DNA from: Amoebophrya sp. A120
Taxonomy: Eukaryota > Sar > Dinophyceae > Syndiniales > Amoebophryaceae
DNA: 64,000 nt
Assembly (NCBI GenBank): GCA_905178155.1
Contig: CAJINV010000005.1
Coordinates: 8,344,556 to 8,408,555, forward strand
Direction: 5' to 3'
Translations under genes and position numbers: made by a program
In this document: positions 32,401 through 46,033 of the stretch, piece by piece
Numbering within the stretch: the first letter of the stretch is position 1
Layout of the letters: each line of letters starts with the position of its first letter
The notes under the pieces: generated by a model
Told to the model about the DNA's origin: nothing
Database searches by the model: none
The model's input: the letters and a program-made list of their open reading frames with translations, nothing else

Positions 32401-35400
32401 AGAAAAAAGTCGGAGATAGCAGCTGCCGTGTCCGCGAGCGCGACTACTACAGCCGGGAGCAGGCGCACAAAGGACTCTGCAGCGCCAAGCGCTGCTGGTG
32501 TGCAAGTAGATCCGGCGAGTAGTTCTACTTCTCGTAGGAAATCAAAACCGCAAGAGCAGGTGATTCAAGAGGAAAGCAGCAGTAGCTCGTCCTCCGAGTC
32601 GGAGTCGGAGGAGGATGTGATCGATGCTGATGACCAGATTGATGTTGATGAAGAAACTTCGTCTGATTCGGTCGAGGAAGTAGAACCCAGAGTTGTGGTA
32701 CAACAACAGCAGGCCGTATCGAAGAAAAAAACTATGTGACTGTAGGTCTTGCGAAAAGTGCTGAGATTTTTGATAGCAAAAGTTCAACAATTTTTTTAAT
32801 GCAAGGGAGCATCTTTATCGCGCTGCCTTATTTGTTGCCATGCTTGGGCAGTATGTCGCCAGGGGCTGCTTCCGTAGTATGTATTTTTAGCAAGCTAAGA
32901 AGGCAGGGCCCGCTATGGTGCTCCGGAACCGGACGGACCACACGGGAGCCTGTCTTCATATCAGCACTTGGCCCCACCCGTAACAGCAGGGGGCGATGGT
33001 CGAAGGCCTCGACTAGGTCGGTTGTGTGTCATCCTGGTACTTTCGGCTGTGCGCCCAACAGGAACACGACGGCCCGCATTTCCGCCAGCCATCGGGCTTC
33101 TGCCATCGACTGAAGGCCGGCTTCTGAGGAGCTGAGATGAGCACACGCTGAACCCAAGGAGAAGAAACTTGCATGAGTGTAAATTGTAGAAGATTTCGCA
33201 GCGAGTGCGGGATGAAAATTGTTCGTCAGATTTTCTTCAAAGTGGGCAAATTTCCGACCCTCTTTGGAGGGGTCCGCCGACGTTTTCGATTTCGCTACAC
33301 AAGTTTTTTTCTCTTCTCGAGTCCCCACCTAAGAGAAGATTTCCGATGTAATGTAAATTTTTTAGTGTAACGAAAATTTTCGCGTTTCCTACCCTTGCTC
33401 GAGAGGGTCCTAAGGACCCCCCCGGACGAATAATTTTTTTGAACCTACACAAACCGAGAATCCTTCTCCGAGCTACACAAGTCTCGTTTTCTTCTATCGC
33501 GTGCCACATTTGCCGGCAGCGGCAAAGCTGACAGCACGTCCAGAAGCAGAGGGGCAAAGAGGAGAAGAAGCTGCTCAAAAAGAAAACGAGACCTGCGCGC
33601 AGACCATGCGCGCAAAGTCTCGAGCCTGTATATGCTTGACACGGTTGGCGACCTCCGCCCGTGGTCGCGTGTCGCGTCTCAGGCGAACTAATGGCGCCAG
33701 GGGCAAGATCCGTGGGCAGGGAAAAGACGGGGGTCGCGAGATTTTCTTGAAAGCTTCTCCCCGCCCTAGCCATTAGCCTACACCGAAGCAACCGCTGCCA
33801 GCTTTGAATAGATAAACCGAGCGCATGAACAGCAGCACTCACCAGGTGAGGGACCGTGGCGGGGGTTGAGAGTTTTTGACTTTTGCATATGAAAAAAATC
33901 ACTACTTTTTGGAAGACCTACAGTCACATAGTTTTTTTTTTGGATAGGCCGTCGCTGCCGCCTCGAGTTCCAGCCGAACAGGAGGCAGTAGATTTTCTCG
34001 ACGGGATATTGTGAGGAAAAATCCCCCCTCCCCATATCGAAAGCGAAATTTGTGTTGCTGTATTTGAGTACACAAATCGCATTTGTCTTGCTGGAGAGGA
34101 CTGCAGACCCATATCAAGCCTGAGTAGAGAGGCTTTGACTTAGGCGCTTAGCATGAAAAGCGTCCGTGATGTTGGCTCAACAGCATGACAAACCGCCTCC
34201 ATAATGGGACGGAAGCTGCTGCCCTTGTCTTCTTGCAACACAAACGTGATTTGTGACCTCAAATCAGCAACACAAATTTTCGAAAACCTACCTCTTCAAT
34301 ATGGGGAGGGGGGATTTTTCCTTGCGATACGGGATGTGAAGGAGAAAGAGGCAAAGCAAAAACGAAGCAAAAACAAAGGGCGGAGAGGACAGCAGGAAAC
34401 TAGGCAGGACCACGCCGAAACAGATTCTTCGCAAGAACAACAAGTTCATCGGCAACTACAGGAGGACGGTCGTGTCGGTTTAGCTGCGACGTCCGAATCG
34501 GACGAGGAGATCATCGTGAATCAAGAGCAGGTCGTTTCTGCTAGTACCGCTGCAGCTACGAGTTCGAAAGAGAAAAGAAGGCGACCAAGCAACGCGGTTG
34601 GGAACATTCAGCAACCGGCAGCTTCGTCGACGCAGCTCGCTGTTCTTCCGGAGAAGAAGAAATCTAGGACTTCGAATTTGCAAGTAGAACAACAACAGGT
34701 GGAAGTGGTTGACAAAAAGAAAAGGAAAAAGTCCTCGTCTTCCAAGCCACAGGCGGCTGCTCTCGAGAAAAAACGGTCCTCCTCGGCGAACGTTGCTAGA
34801 AAAGAGCAAATAAAGGAAAGCAGAACAAATGTTGATCGAGATAATTATGCTGGGGCAACTAGAGATAGACTCGTAGAAAAGGAAAGCAGTAAGAAACTGG
34901 AGAAGAAGACCAGCAGAACAGGACTAGGGGTACTAGAGGGAGCAGTAATTCCGGCACAGCAGTCCGCAATGGGCACCAAGAAATCCAGCCGAGCGCAGCT
35001 GGCGGCCACGTCGCAGCAGAAAGAGATGTCGACTACGCGGGACAGTAGAGAACCGATGGCGAATAAAGACACGGCGATGTCCTCGAGTAGGAAGAAGAAA
35101 AAGAAGAAGCGGGTTGTTCAAGAGTCGACTTCCGAATACTCTTCTGTTGTGTCAGACGACGAAGCTGTTTCGGATGATTATGCGTCCTCTCGTCGACAAG
35201 GTACAACTACTGCGGTTGTGCAACAGACGAGCAGAACTAAGCTAGTCGCCAGCTCGAGTTCAACATCTCGCAGTTCAACGGACCAGTCAGAGCAGGATAG
35301 AGTTCAGCAGTCGTCTGACAGATTGTCTAGCTCTTCCTCTGGCGCAGCGAGCTCCACTTCCGAAGAAGAAATTATCGAGCAGCAACTACCGAGTACCAGC

Positions 35401-38400
35401 TCCAAGACAAAAGCTGGGCACGACAGACGCGGAGCAGGAGACCACACCAGGGGCGATAGAACGTACAAACAAGTTGTAGAACAGCAATCCACTGCGGGTG
35501 GAGCGACTAGTAGTACAACAACGACACGGGCCGATCGGGAGAGCAAGAGGAGTGCAGCTGCCCAGACGATGAGAGACAATGATAAAGCAACTTCCGAGCA
35601 GCAGACGAACATGATATCGAAAGAAAAGCTCACCCCACGGAAAACTGCTCGGTCGGAACAAGCTACGAGTTCGAAGATCAAAGACTCCTCCGCGACAAAA
35701 TCTACAAGTGAGAAAAAACGGAAAAATAAACCGGTCACGAAGGTAAAGTTCGCGCCGGAAGAAAGGACTGGTGCCGGAGCATCTTCTTCAAGTAGAGCTG
35801 TATGGGGTTCTCAAACGTTACATTCTCAACTGTTACATGATTTGTCATGCAAAATGACCATGAGCATGACCCGCCAGACGATCAAGCTCCTGCGCATGAC
35901 AAATTCTGGGAGGGCTAAGCAGCGCTATAATCCGCACCAAACCTGTAATGCAAGACGCGCAAGGTTCTCCCTCTCATCTGTGCTAGTCTTGCATTACAAG
36001 TTCATGGAGCAGTTGAGAATGTAACGTTTGAGAACGCCATAAGCTGCAGGAGATCGTCAACAGCTTGTTCAACATCCAGGTAGCAGTTCCAGCGCGGCCT
36101 CGTCTAGTGACGTATGCATTGCAAAAGCATCGTACTAGTATAAATTGCATCACAAATTTTTTCAAAAGGAACAATTCAATTTGTAATGCTAATTTAGCTA
36201 AGAGTCTAGATTTGTCATGCATAGCTGCAATTACTACGAGTGCGATACTTTTGCACAGGATATGACGACGGTAACTACAATAATGAAGACATCGCCCGAG
36301 TGCAGGTTCGCGATGAGAACAACTTCGAAGACGAAGAGCCAGCGGGACAACTTCAAAACCGGAACAACCAACAAACCAACCAAAATGCGATTGTCCGGCA
36401 GCGTGCCCCGAGTTTAGAGAACGCGGAAGATGAGGTAGTGGAGCAGAGTATGAACTGCAAAAGTATCGTACTCGTATAAATGCATTACAAATTTTCTCAG
36501 CATGAAAAATGAAATTTGTAATGCCGATTTGCGTTGAAAAAGAAATTTGTAATGCAAGACCTGCATTTACCCGAGTACGATACTTTTGCACAGGATACAG
36601 AGTCCGAAGGGACGATTTTCCCGGTTTAACCGCAGACTCGGCGCGGGGTCGTATAAACAGGTCTACCTCGGCTTTGACAACGACACCGGTCGGGAGGTGG
36701 CGTGGAATGTCATCCCCTTCATGCGAATGACGGAGACCGAAAAGAAGCGGATTCAGGACGAGATTAACATCACGAAATCGCTGGACCACCCGAGAATCAT
36801 CCACTGCATGAACGCCTGGAAGAATAGCGTATTTTTTGTATGATTTTTTTCTTTAACGATCCGCGATCATCTTCATATTTATCTCCCCACGCTTCGACCC
36901 AGTTCCGCGGCCAACGCAGTTAGGGTTTCAGGATTTAGCAAGTTCTTTACTAGGCTTTATGGTTCTTTTAGTTTCCCTTCACGTTGGCGTTCTTCACTTG
37001 CTGTCCTTTGTGCATGGGTACTTCTAGCGTTTTTGCTCTTGCTACTGTTCTCGCAACACACAGCGTCAACATCGATTTCATCAAAACAGCAACGCGAGGA
37101 GGTGATTTTCATCACGGAGCGTGTGACCGGTGGTTCCCTCCGGAACTACGTGAACCGGCTTGGTGGGCCGTTGAAGCTAAAGGTGATCCGCAACTGGGCG
37201 CACCAGATTCTAGAGGGCTTGCAGTACCTGCACAGCACCAAGCCGAATCCGGTGATCCACCGGGATTTGAAGTGCGACAACATTTTCATCAACGGCAACG
37301 TCGGGCAAATTCTGATCGGCGACCTGGGATTGAGTTCCTGGCTGAAGAAGGACAATAGTAGGTCTCACTCCGGGTATATCAAAGAAAAAAAGTTCGTCAC
37401 GATCACTCATGCGCATTCTTGCAATACAAAATTGTTTGTCATGCGTAAAAATGCACCACAGCCAAACTTCATTAGGGATTTTCCTAGTGTTTCTGCAATA
37501 CAAGGAACGTTTGTGATGCTGAGAAAATTTGTAATGCAAAGCCTGCAAGTTAGTGACTGTGATAAACTTTTTTCTCTCCATAGGGTACGTTGCGCAATCC
37601 ATTGTCGGGACTCCGGAGTTTATGGCGCCGGAATTGTACGATGAGAGATACGGCACCCCGGTGGATATCTACGCCTTCGGGATGTGTTTGGTGGAACTGA
37701 CAAGCCGGCAATTTCCCTTCGTCGAGTGCCAGACGACGATGCAGGTCTACAACAAGGTGATGAAGGGGGAGCAGCCCAGAGTTGTCGAGCTGATCAAAGA
37801 CCCGAATCTGAAGGACTTGATCCAAAAATGCCTGCAGAAGGACCCCAATTTGCGACCCAGTGCGGAGGAAGCGACCAACCACCCCTTCATCCATCTGGAC
37901 TCCTATCAGCTGCAAAAATGTCTGGGTCTGGAAGGATGCGAACTTGTGATGCGTGTTGCGGATCATACAAAAATCTGTGTTGCGTGACTTGAAAAAGGTC
38001 CCCATTTCTGGCCATTCTGAGAGGGCATTTCTCATGCAGAATAGGCATCACCAAGGGGCTCCAGAACCTGTGATGCCAGGCCCTGCATTACAGGAGACTT
38101 GGCGGAGCTTGGAAAAACTGCATGACAAGTCTCGGAATCTTCGAGACCCAGACATTTTTGCAATGCATAACTCCGCGGCTGACGCCAGTTATCTCGACGC
38201 GCTGTGCGAATTGTTGGACGAGCAGGAGTATGAAATGCAAGAATGTCTGGGTCTGGAAGGTGGCAACTTGTGATGCTGTCGTTGGAAGGTAAAAGAAATC
38301 TGTATTGCATGACCAGCAAGAGGAGTTCAGTTTGTGCTACGCGGAGTGGGCGTTTCTCATGCGGAATACGCATCAGAAGGCCCTTTAAAAATCTGTGATG

Positions 38401-41400
38401 CTAGGGCATGCATTACAGGCATCACGGGTTATGCAAAATATGCATGACAAACCTGGCAATCTTCCAGACCCAGACATTTTTGCATTTGATGAGGAGGTTT
38501 TCGGGGACAGGCAGGTCTCGCAATCCGAGGAGGAACTCGCGGACGGGATGTACCCCGCGGGGCACATATTGCAAGGAAAATTCCTCCCTCCCCATATAAT
38601 TGAAAGCGCATCCGGCTGAAAATTTGTGATGCAGATTTGTGACCACAAATCTTGCAAGAAGGCACGTTCAGGCTGTCCGCTACGTTATGCAGGCCATTCG
38701 TAATGCTGTAAGGCCTACAGGGTTCTTGCCGTCTACCATGCTAGGCGCCTACACCAAAAGGCCGCTGCCGCGGCTCAGGATCTGCGTGCCGTTCTCTACT
38801 GCAGCACAGATTTGATTTGTGTATCCAAATCCAGCATGAGAAGTTTCGCTTTGATATGGGGAGGGGGGATTTTTCCTTTTGATAGCACAGCATGATCGAC
38901 CGGTCCAGGGTGAATGTCGACGAAGACGATATCGGGACGGAGGCGAGGCTGCTGCCGAGCCAGGAGTTTGACGAGAATGAGATGAATCAATTGACGAACC
39001 AGCAGATGAATAAAGGTGCAGTTGTTCCTGGAGCAGGAGGTGCTGCGGGGCCCTCGCAAGGTTTGCAATTCAACGAATACAAGACAGGACAGAAGGTTCA
39101 ATTCGAGTACGTGCCTACAGGGCAGTCGATCGAGTTACCGCCTCTGGACATCCCCGGCCGCTCGCAGGAACGGGACCAGTACTTCAAAGACTTGGCTGCA
39201 ACGGGCGCTACTGCTTTGCAGTCGGCGGAACAGGAGGAGGAAGTAGGGGATAATACCAGAACCGGTGGCGGCGGCGAACATGTTCTGGCGCCACTGGTTG
39301 GTGCGGCGCTGGATCCTTTGCTGCAAATGCCACAGAATCAGCAGAGCCAACCGCTCATGGTCGTTGAAGAGTCACCGATTGATCTAAACAACCCCGCAGC
39401 TAAAGCCACTTCTCTCGTCGTGGATCCGAGTAAACAACCGGCTGCGGTTCCGATGGGTAAGCAGCCGATGGTGGTAGGGCAGAACACCAATCTACAGCAA
39501 GATTTGTCCTCGCAACCCCAGATGTTGACTACTGATGGTACTACCGCGGCAGGTGTTCTTGAAGCGGCGGTCGGGGGTTCAACTTTCAAACCGCAAAGCT
39601 CCTCTTTGGCAACCAGGCAGCCACCGCCACCACCCTTATCGCAGCCACGGAATATCATCGCGGGAGGAGGAGGTGGCGCTCCTGTGCAGCAGCAACAAAT
39701 TGGCGCAACTGGTGGTGGTGCACAACAACAACAGCCACAAGGGGACCAACAGCTACAAGCTACGGGCAAGGCAGGAATTGCGGTTTCGACCTTCACGACA
39801 CCACAAACCCAGCTCCCGCAACTGCACCATCCCATCCCGGAAAGACTTTCTCACCAGCTGCATCTCCCAACTGCAGCGGCGCAGATGATGCAGTTTGCAC
39901 AGCAACACAGTAATCAGCAGTACAGCCTGCATGTGCATCCGGATACGAATGCGAAGACCCTGCCAGTGGGTACTAGTATCGCGGGCGGCCTCGGACTGAA
40001 GGGCGGTGGTAGAACAACTTCTATAGGCCAACAACCCTTGTTGCACCAAGCGCAGCAGAACAGGTCTACCATCATCTCCGCGTCCTCGCCGGAGTTGTAT
40101 GCGAGTATCAACCAAAAGGGCTCCGAAACGCCGCGGTTGGGGAAGAACGACAGTCACTTCGGGATGCGGAGTCCGGTGGACAGGTTGATGGAAGTGTCGG
40201 AAGAGCAGGGCTACGCGCAGGACGACTCGATCTTACTGTCTCCTTTAAGGCAGTACCGCGAGCCCGTGACCTTGGCCGGTGCAGCTGCTGGGGGTTTGGC
40301 GGCGAGTGCCAACATGGGCGTTTCGATGAGTTCGGGCGCGGGCGGGGGGAAGGGTGGATTCGACCTACCACCCTCGCAACAGCTCCAACAGCTGCAGCAG
40401 CAGCCTGGTCAGCCTGTGCCGCAGTTCACTGTTGCGCACCAGGGACTACAGCAGGGCCACCTACAGCAGGGGTTAGCACCAGCACCGCAGCAACAACAGC
40501 AATTCTCTTCACCCTTGCAGCAGCCCCAGCAAACGCAGCAGCAAATGGCCTCACCAGTTGCAGTTCCAGTTGGTTCCTCGCAGCAGCAGGCTTCCCCGCC
40601 CGCAAGTCAGCCTCCAGGTTCTGGTCCGCCAGATCAGGCTAACATCAGTGCAGCTTCGCCCCCTTTGAGCGCGCAGCAACAGCAGCAACAATCAACGACC
40701 CAGCAAACGGCATCGACTCTACTAGTACCCCCGCTGGCGCTGCATCAGGCCGCGCTGCAACAGAACAGTGACGGCTCGAGCGCGCTCCCTTCGACGCCTG
40801 ATTTCCATCGCGCGGTTGCTGGGATTGAGCAACAGCAACAGTTTGTGCAGGATGCGTACGCGCAACAGCAACAGGGTATGAGCGGGTCTTATGGTGGGCA
40901 GCATCACCACCACATTGCAAATCAACAGCTCGGCGGGATCACTTTCAGCGCACCGGCGCAAATATCGAAGCAGGGAAGTGCAGCTACATCCGCCTCCGCG
41001 CATCATCAGCAGATGGTCACGTTGCAACAAGCGAGCGGAGGGGGAAATTATCAAAATGCGGGGCCGGTGGAATTTTCCATGAATGTGGTAGAGCAGGATT
41101 GGAACACTAGCAGTGCTTCCGGTGCTCCTGTGCAGCAGCAACAATTCGTGCAGCAGCAGTACAATGCTCAACAACCTGGTGTTGACCAAACTGGTTCCTA
41201 CGCCAGTGGTCCTGTGGCTACGCAACAGCAGGTGCCGTCTCAGCAGCTGCAAGCGGGGGCTCCCCAGTGGACCACATCTTCACAGCAAGTGCAGCAACAG
41301 CAACAAGCACAGCCGCAAGTTCAACCGCAACAGCTCGCCCCCGCTATCCACATTCCGCAACCGCCGCAGCAGCAGCAGCAACCCCAGATAAACTCGCAAC

Positions 41401-44400
41401 AACACACCACCCCAACGGCAACCACTCCGGTCGTCGTGATCACGCCTCCGTTATGCAGTGCAAAAATGTTTGGGTCTGGAAGGATGCAAGCTTTGTCATG
41501 CTTGTCTGGCATGACTGAAGAGTTTTTGATGCGTGTCCAAGAAGAGACCCTTTTACTTGTCATGCAAAAACGCAGTTTGTCATGCGGAAAGCGCAACACT
41601 AAGCAGCGCATATATTTCTCATGCTTGGCTGCGCATTACAGAGCGTTCATTATTCCCAACCCAGCATTAAAAGTTTGCAGACCCAGACATATTTGCTATT
41701 GATACCCGTCAAATTCGAATCAATCGAGTTCGAATAATTCTGTTGTGACGCCGAGTGGAATATGCATTGCAGATATGTCTGGATCTGGAAGAATGCAACT
41801 TGTGATGCTGCGTTTGGATTCCAAAAAGATCTGTATTGCATGAGCAGCAAACGGCATGTGAATTTTGCTACACGGAGAGGGAATTTGTCATGCGGAATAG
41901 GCATCAACAAGCCCTCAAAAAATCTGTGATGCTAAGTAAGTAGGGCATGCGTCACAGCCATCGCGGCTCATGCAAAACGTGCATGACAGGTCTCAGAATC
42001 TTCCATGCCCAGACATGTTTGCATTTGATATGGAAGTGTCTCTGTGGCTGCGGTGACGCCAGGAACTGTGGGAGGAGGTGGAACAAATAACAACCAAGGT
42101 GCAGGAGCGGCTGTTCTACCTGGTGGTAGTGTCAGTGGCGCGTCCAGTGTTGCGGGCAGCAGCACAGTGAATGCGCCGGCGACACCTTATACACCGGTCG
42201 AACAAGGTCAGCTTGGGCAGCAGCAGGAGTTGCAGCAGCACCAGCCGGGTAGTGGTGTTGGTGGTCCACAACTTGCGAGCGCGGAACAGCAGCAGGCTCA
42301 TCTCGTGTTCCGGCAACAAAACCTAAACCAGCGCCGTCCGCCGACGCCCACGAAGCTACAAGAATCTTCTGCTCCGCAGAACAACCTCCAGCTGCTAGGA
42401 GATATTAAACAGCCCGAAGCGAGCGCGAACAACAAAATCCCCGCCGAATCGGTCATTTCGATCCGCCGAGTCCCGAACGGGGAGAAGAGAGTGTTGAAAA
42501 CAAAAATTCAACAGGACAGAGACTCCGAATCGCAGCGGTTGCAAGACAGTACCGATCCGAATTTCAACATCAAGAAGGAGATTTTCACCCGGATGGAAAA
42601 CCGGTTTAAACAGATCTTCAGCAGTTGCAAAAAACAGCTGCACGAACTGCGGTTGAAAATCGGGACGACGAGGTTTGAAATCGAGATTTCCAACCACAAC
42701 GAGAACTTTTTCCAGAAGTACTACTGCGACTACATTCACGCAGACGGGTATCCGAAGCAATTCGCGTGTGAATTGTTTGACAAGGCGGGATTGGATTTTC
42801 ACTCTACTACGGGCAGTGACAGCAGTACACCGGAAAATAGTGACGGGGTTGCTACTGGTGGTGCAGCTTCTGCTACAAGTCCGGAAAATGTGAACCATCT
42901 GGGCGGACGAAATTCGTCCTCCTCATCCTCTTTTCCGACGTTCCGGTCAATTACAAAAAAAATCACAAAGGAATTGCTATGAAATGCGAATATGTCTGGG
43001 TCTTGAAGATTGCCAGGTTTGTGATGCATATTTTTCATGACCCATGATGTCTGTAATGCATGACCTAGCATCGCAGACTTTTAGAGGGCTTCCTGATGCA
43101 CCTTCCGCATGAGAAATGCCCTGTCTGTGTAGCACAAATTGTGCCCCTCTTGCTGGTCATGCAATACGAATTTTTAGAGTCCAATAACAGCATGACAAGT
43201 TGCAATCTTCCAGACCCAGACATATTTGCATTTGATAATTGCTCGAGCACTGCAAGATCATCGTCGACGAAGAGATCGCTAGGGTAGAGGTCGAGCTGGT
43301 TGGCATCGAGCTCTTCGAGTGGGAAAACACGAATATGGACAAGGAACTCATGGAATCCCTCATCGGACTTGCGCGGGAGACGGTGAAGGAAGTTTTACTA
43401 GAAGTGAAAGACCGGGAAAACGGGGCGAATCTAGTCGAATTGCTGGAGGGGCATGGCAGGTATTTGGACGATGCGGATTTGGAGGAACTGACGGTCGCGG
43501 AAACCAATACGGCTTCGGTTGTGGAGGAAAGGACGGTTGTCGAAGTAGAAGGGAGAGGAGGACTGCATAGACAACCGGGACTGCCGCAGGAGCAAGAGCA
43601 GCGACTCGCAGCTCCACTTTCTCCCCAGCCACATGCAGCAACCTCTGCAACCCCACCCCCACTAGCTTCGCAAGTGGACCCGGCGACGACTTATCAGCCT
43701 GGATACAACGAGGGGCAACCAGTGACGAACCTGGACAACACAAACTCGAATATCAGCACGACGACACGAACGCGGAGTCAGCAGAATGTCGGGCAAAGCA
43801 GTTCGACGCAGACCACACCAAACGACACGACAATTCCACGGTACGCAGATCTGAGCAGCTATTTGAGGGACCAGGGAGGCGGGGTGCCAGTTGGGCCTGC
43901 AGCTGGGACAACCACCGTCATTGCTCCTCCAGCACCGGGGCAATTACAAGCTGCACAGCCGAGTGCTTTGTATGCTGCAGACGTCAGCAACTACACTGGC
44001 ACGGGCACTTCAGGGGGTTCTGTAGTGATCCCAGTGAGAGGAGAGTCGATTGTAGCTCCTCCTGCGACCATGTTGACTACAGCACAAGATACAACTGGAG
44101 GTCAGCAACAACAGCAGCATCCACAGCAACTTCCGTCCACTCCACCAGAAAACTTCACATCTGGAACGACTTTTTCCGCCGGGAGTGCGACGATTCCGCA
44201 GCTTGCGCATGCGTCGCAAAGTGTCGTCGGACAAGGTGGGTTATTTATTTCCGCGACCACGGCAACTGCGACGACCGCCAGTACTAATCAAACGCAAACG
44301 CAGCAGGCCGCTTTGGCAACTACCGGAATTAATTTCAGTAGCAGTGGTGCACCAGCTGGAGCAGCTCCCGGCGCATTGAATCAACAGCAAGTCCTGGCCG

Positions 44401-45994
44401 CACAGCATCAGCAGACAACTGCGAGCGCCAATGCAAGTGGAAACACGAACAACATGACTAACACGAGCACTTGGTCGCCGGAAATGATGCCGCAATTGCC
44501 ACCAATGGGTCTGTATGCATTGCAAAAGTAACGTACTAGTATAAATTGCATTACAAATTTGGTCAAGAAGAAAGTGGGATTTGTAATGCTGTTTTACCTT
44601 TGGAGGAAGATTTGTCGTGCATATCTGAAATTACTACGAGTGCGATAATTTTGCATTTCATAGTCTGATCCCTACCTCCGCCACGGCGCCGCAAATTCCC
44701 ACTTCTGGGATCTCCGAACGAAGAGACAGCACAACCTGGGACCTACAAAACCAGTCGCAGAGTCAGGTGCTGCGGGAGATGAACGATGTCACGACGTATC
44801 CGCAAGAGATGCTGCAAAACAATGCGGGCACGATTCCCCCGAACAATGGAGGTGCAGCTGGGAAGGGCCGGGCGGGACTGAGTGAGGTTCTGTTCAGTGT
44901 TCAAGGGCAGCAGCAGCTGCAACCCCAACAACCGCAACAACCGCACCAGGCTCCTCTAATCCAACCAGCGCCGGCTCCGAGGGACACACAAGCTACTCAT
45001 ACGATGAGCGACGGTACTTCGGTTCGTATCAACTGCAAAAATGTCTGGGTCTGGAAACTTGTAATGCTGCGTTGGGAATAGTGAATGCTCTGTAATGCAG
45101 CGGCAAGCATGAGAAATATCTGCGCTTCTTTTTGTTGCGTTTTTCGCATGACAAACTGCGTTTTTGCATGACAGGCAAAAGGGCCTCGTCTTGGACACGC
45201 ATCACAAACTTTTTGGTCATGCCAGACAAGCATGACAAGTCTCGAAATCTTTCAGACCCAGAGATTTTTGCAATCCATAGTTCGTAACACGACTCCAGCG
45301 GGCAGTCCGGCGATTCATGCGCAGGATGTCCCGGTAGATGTCCACGTTCTGCAGCAGGTCGCGTCTTATGCGTTGCAAATATGTTTGGGTCTGGAAGAAT
45401 GCAGGAGTTTGTCATGCAGATTTTGCATGACCCATAGGATCTGTGATGCATGCCTTAGCACCAGAGATTCTGCGACGGCTTTCTGATGCTCTTACCGCAT
45501 GAGAAATGCCCTCTCCGCATAGCAAAAATTGGACCTCTTTTGCTGTTCATGCAATACAGATTTATTGTACAAGCCAAAGCCAGCATCACAAGCTGCATCC
45601 TATCAGACCCAGACATATTTGCAGTTGATACGTCCGCGGGGTCTTTATCCTGGTCGGTCAGTTCCCCTGGTTTGCCACCGCTGAGCGGGGGAGGTGGTCC
45701 TTCGGGAGGGTACGGTTCGGGCGGTGCTGTGGGCGAGCTGTATGGAGGACAAGCGGGGGGATCGTCGTCTTTGGGCAGCTTGGGAACTACAAATAACGCA
45801 GGAGGAAGTTCTTTTGCGGGAATGCAGCAGCAGCAGCAGCAGGGTGCTAGTTTTGGTTCTGCGCAGCAGCAACATCTGCAGGTTCCGCAACAGCAGTACG
45901 GGGCCGGTGTGCAGCCACAGCAGCAGATTACTACACCGCAGCAGCAGCAACAAGGGCAACAAGTGGTGCAGCAGTCCTCACAGGCGGTAGCTGT

Positions 45995-46033
<39 letters not shown>

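Noticed and set aside
34204-34334. ATG at 34204 as a separate gene start
   Set aside because: It lies inside the IE4 element. The element has a perfect CGGGA duplication and joins the flanking exons in frame, so this is an internal exon of the kinase gene.
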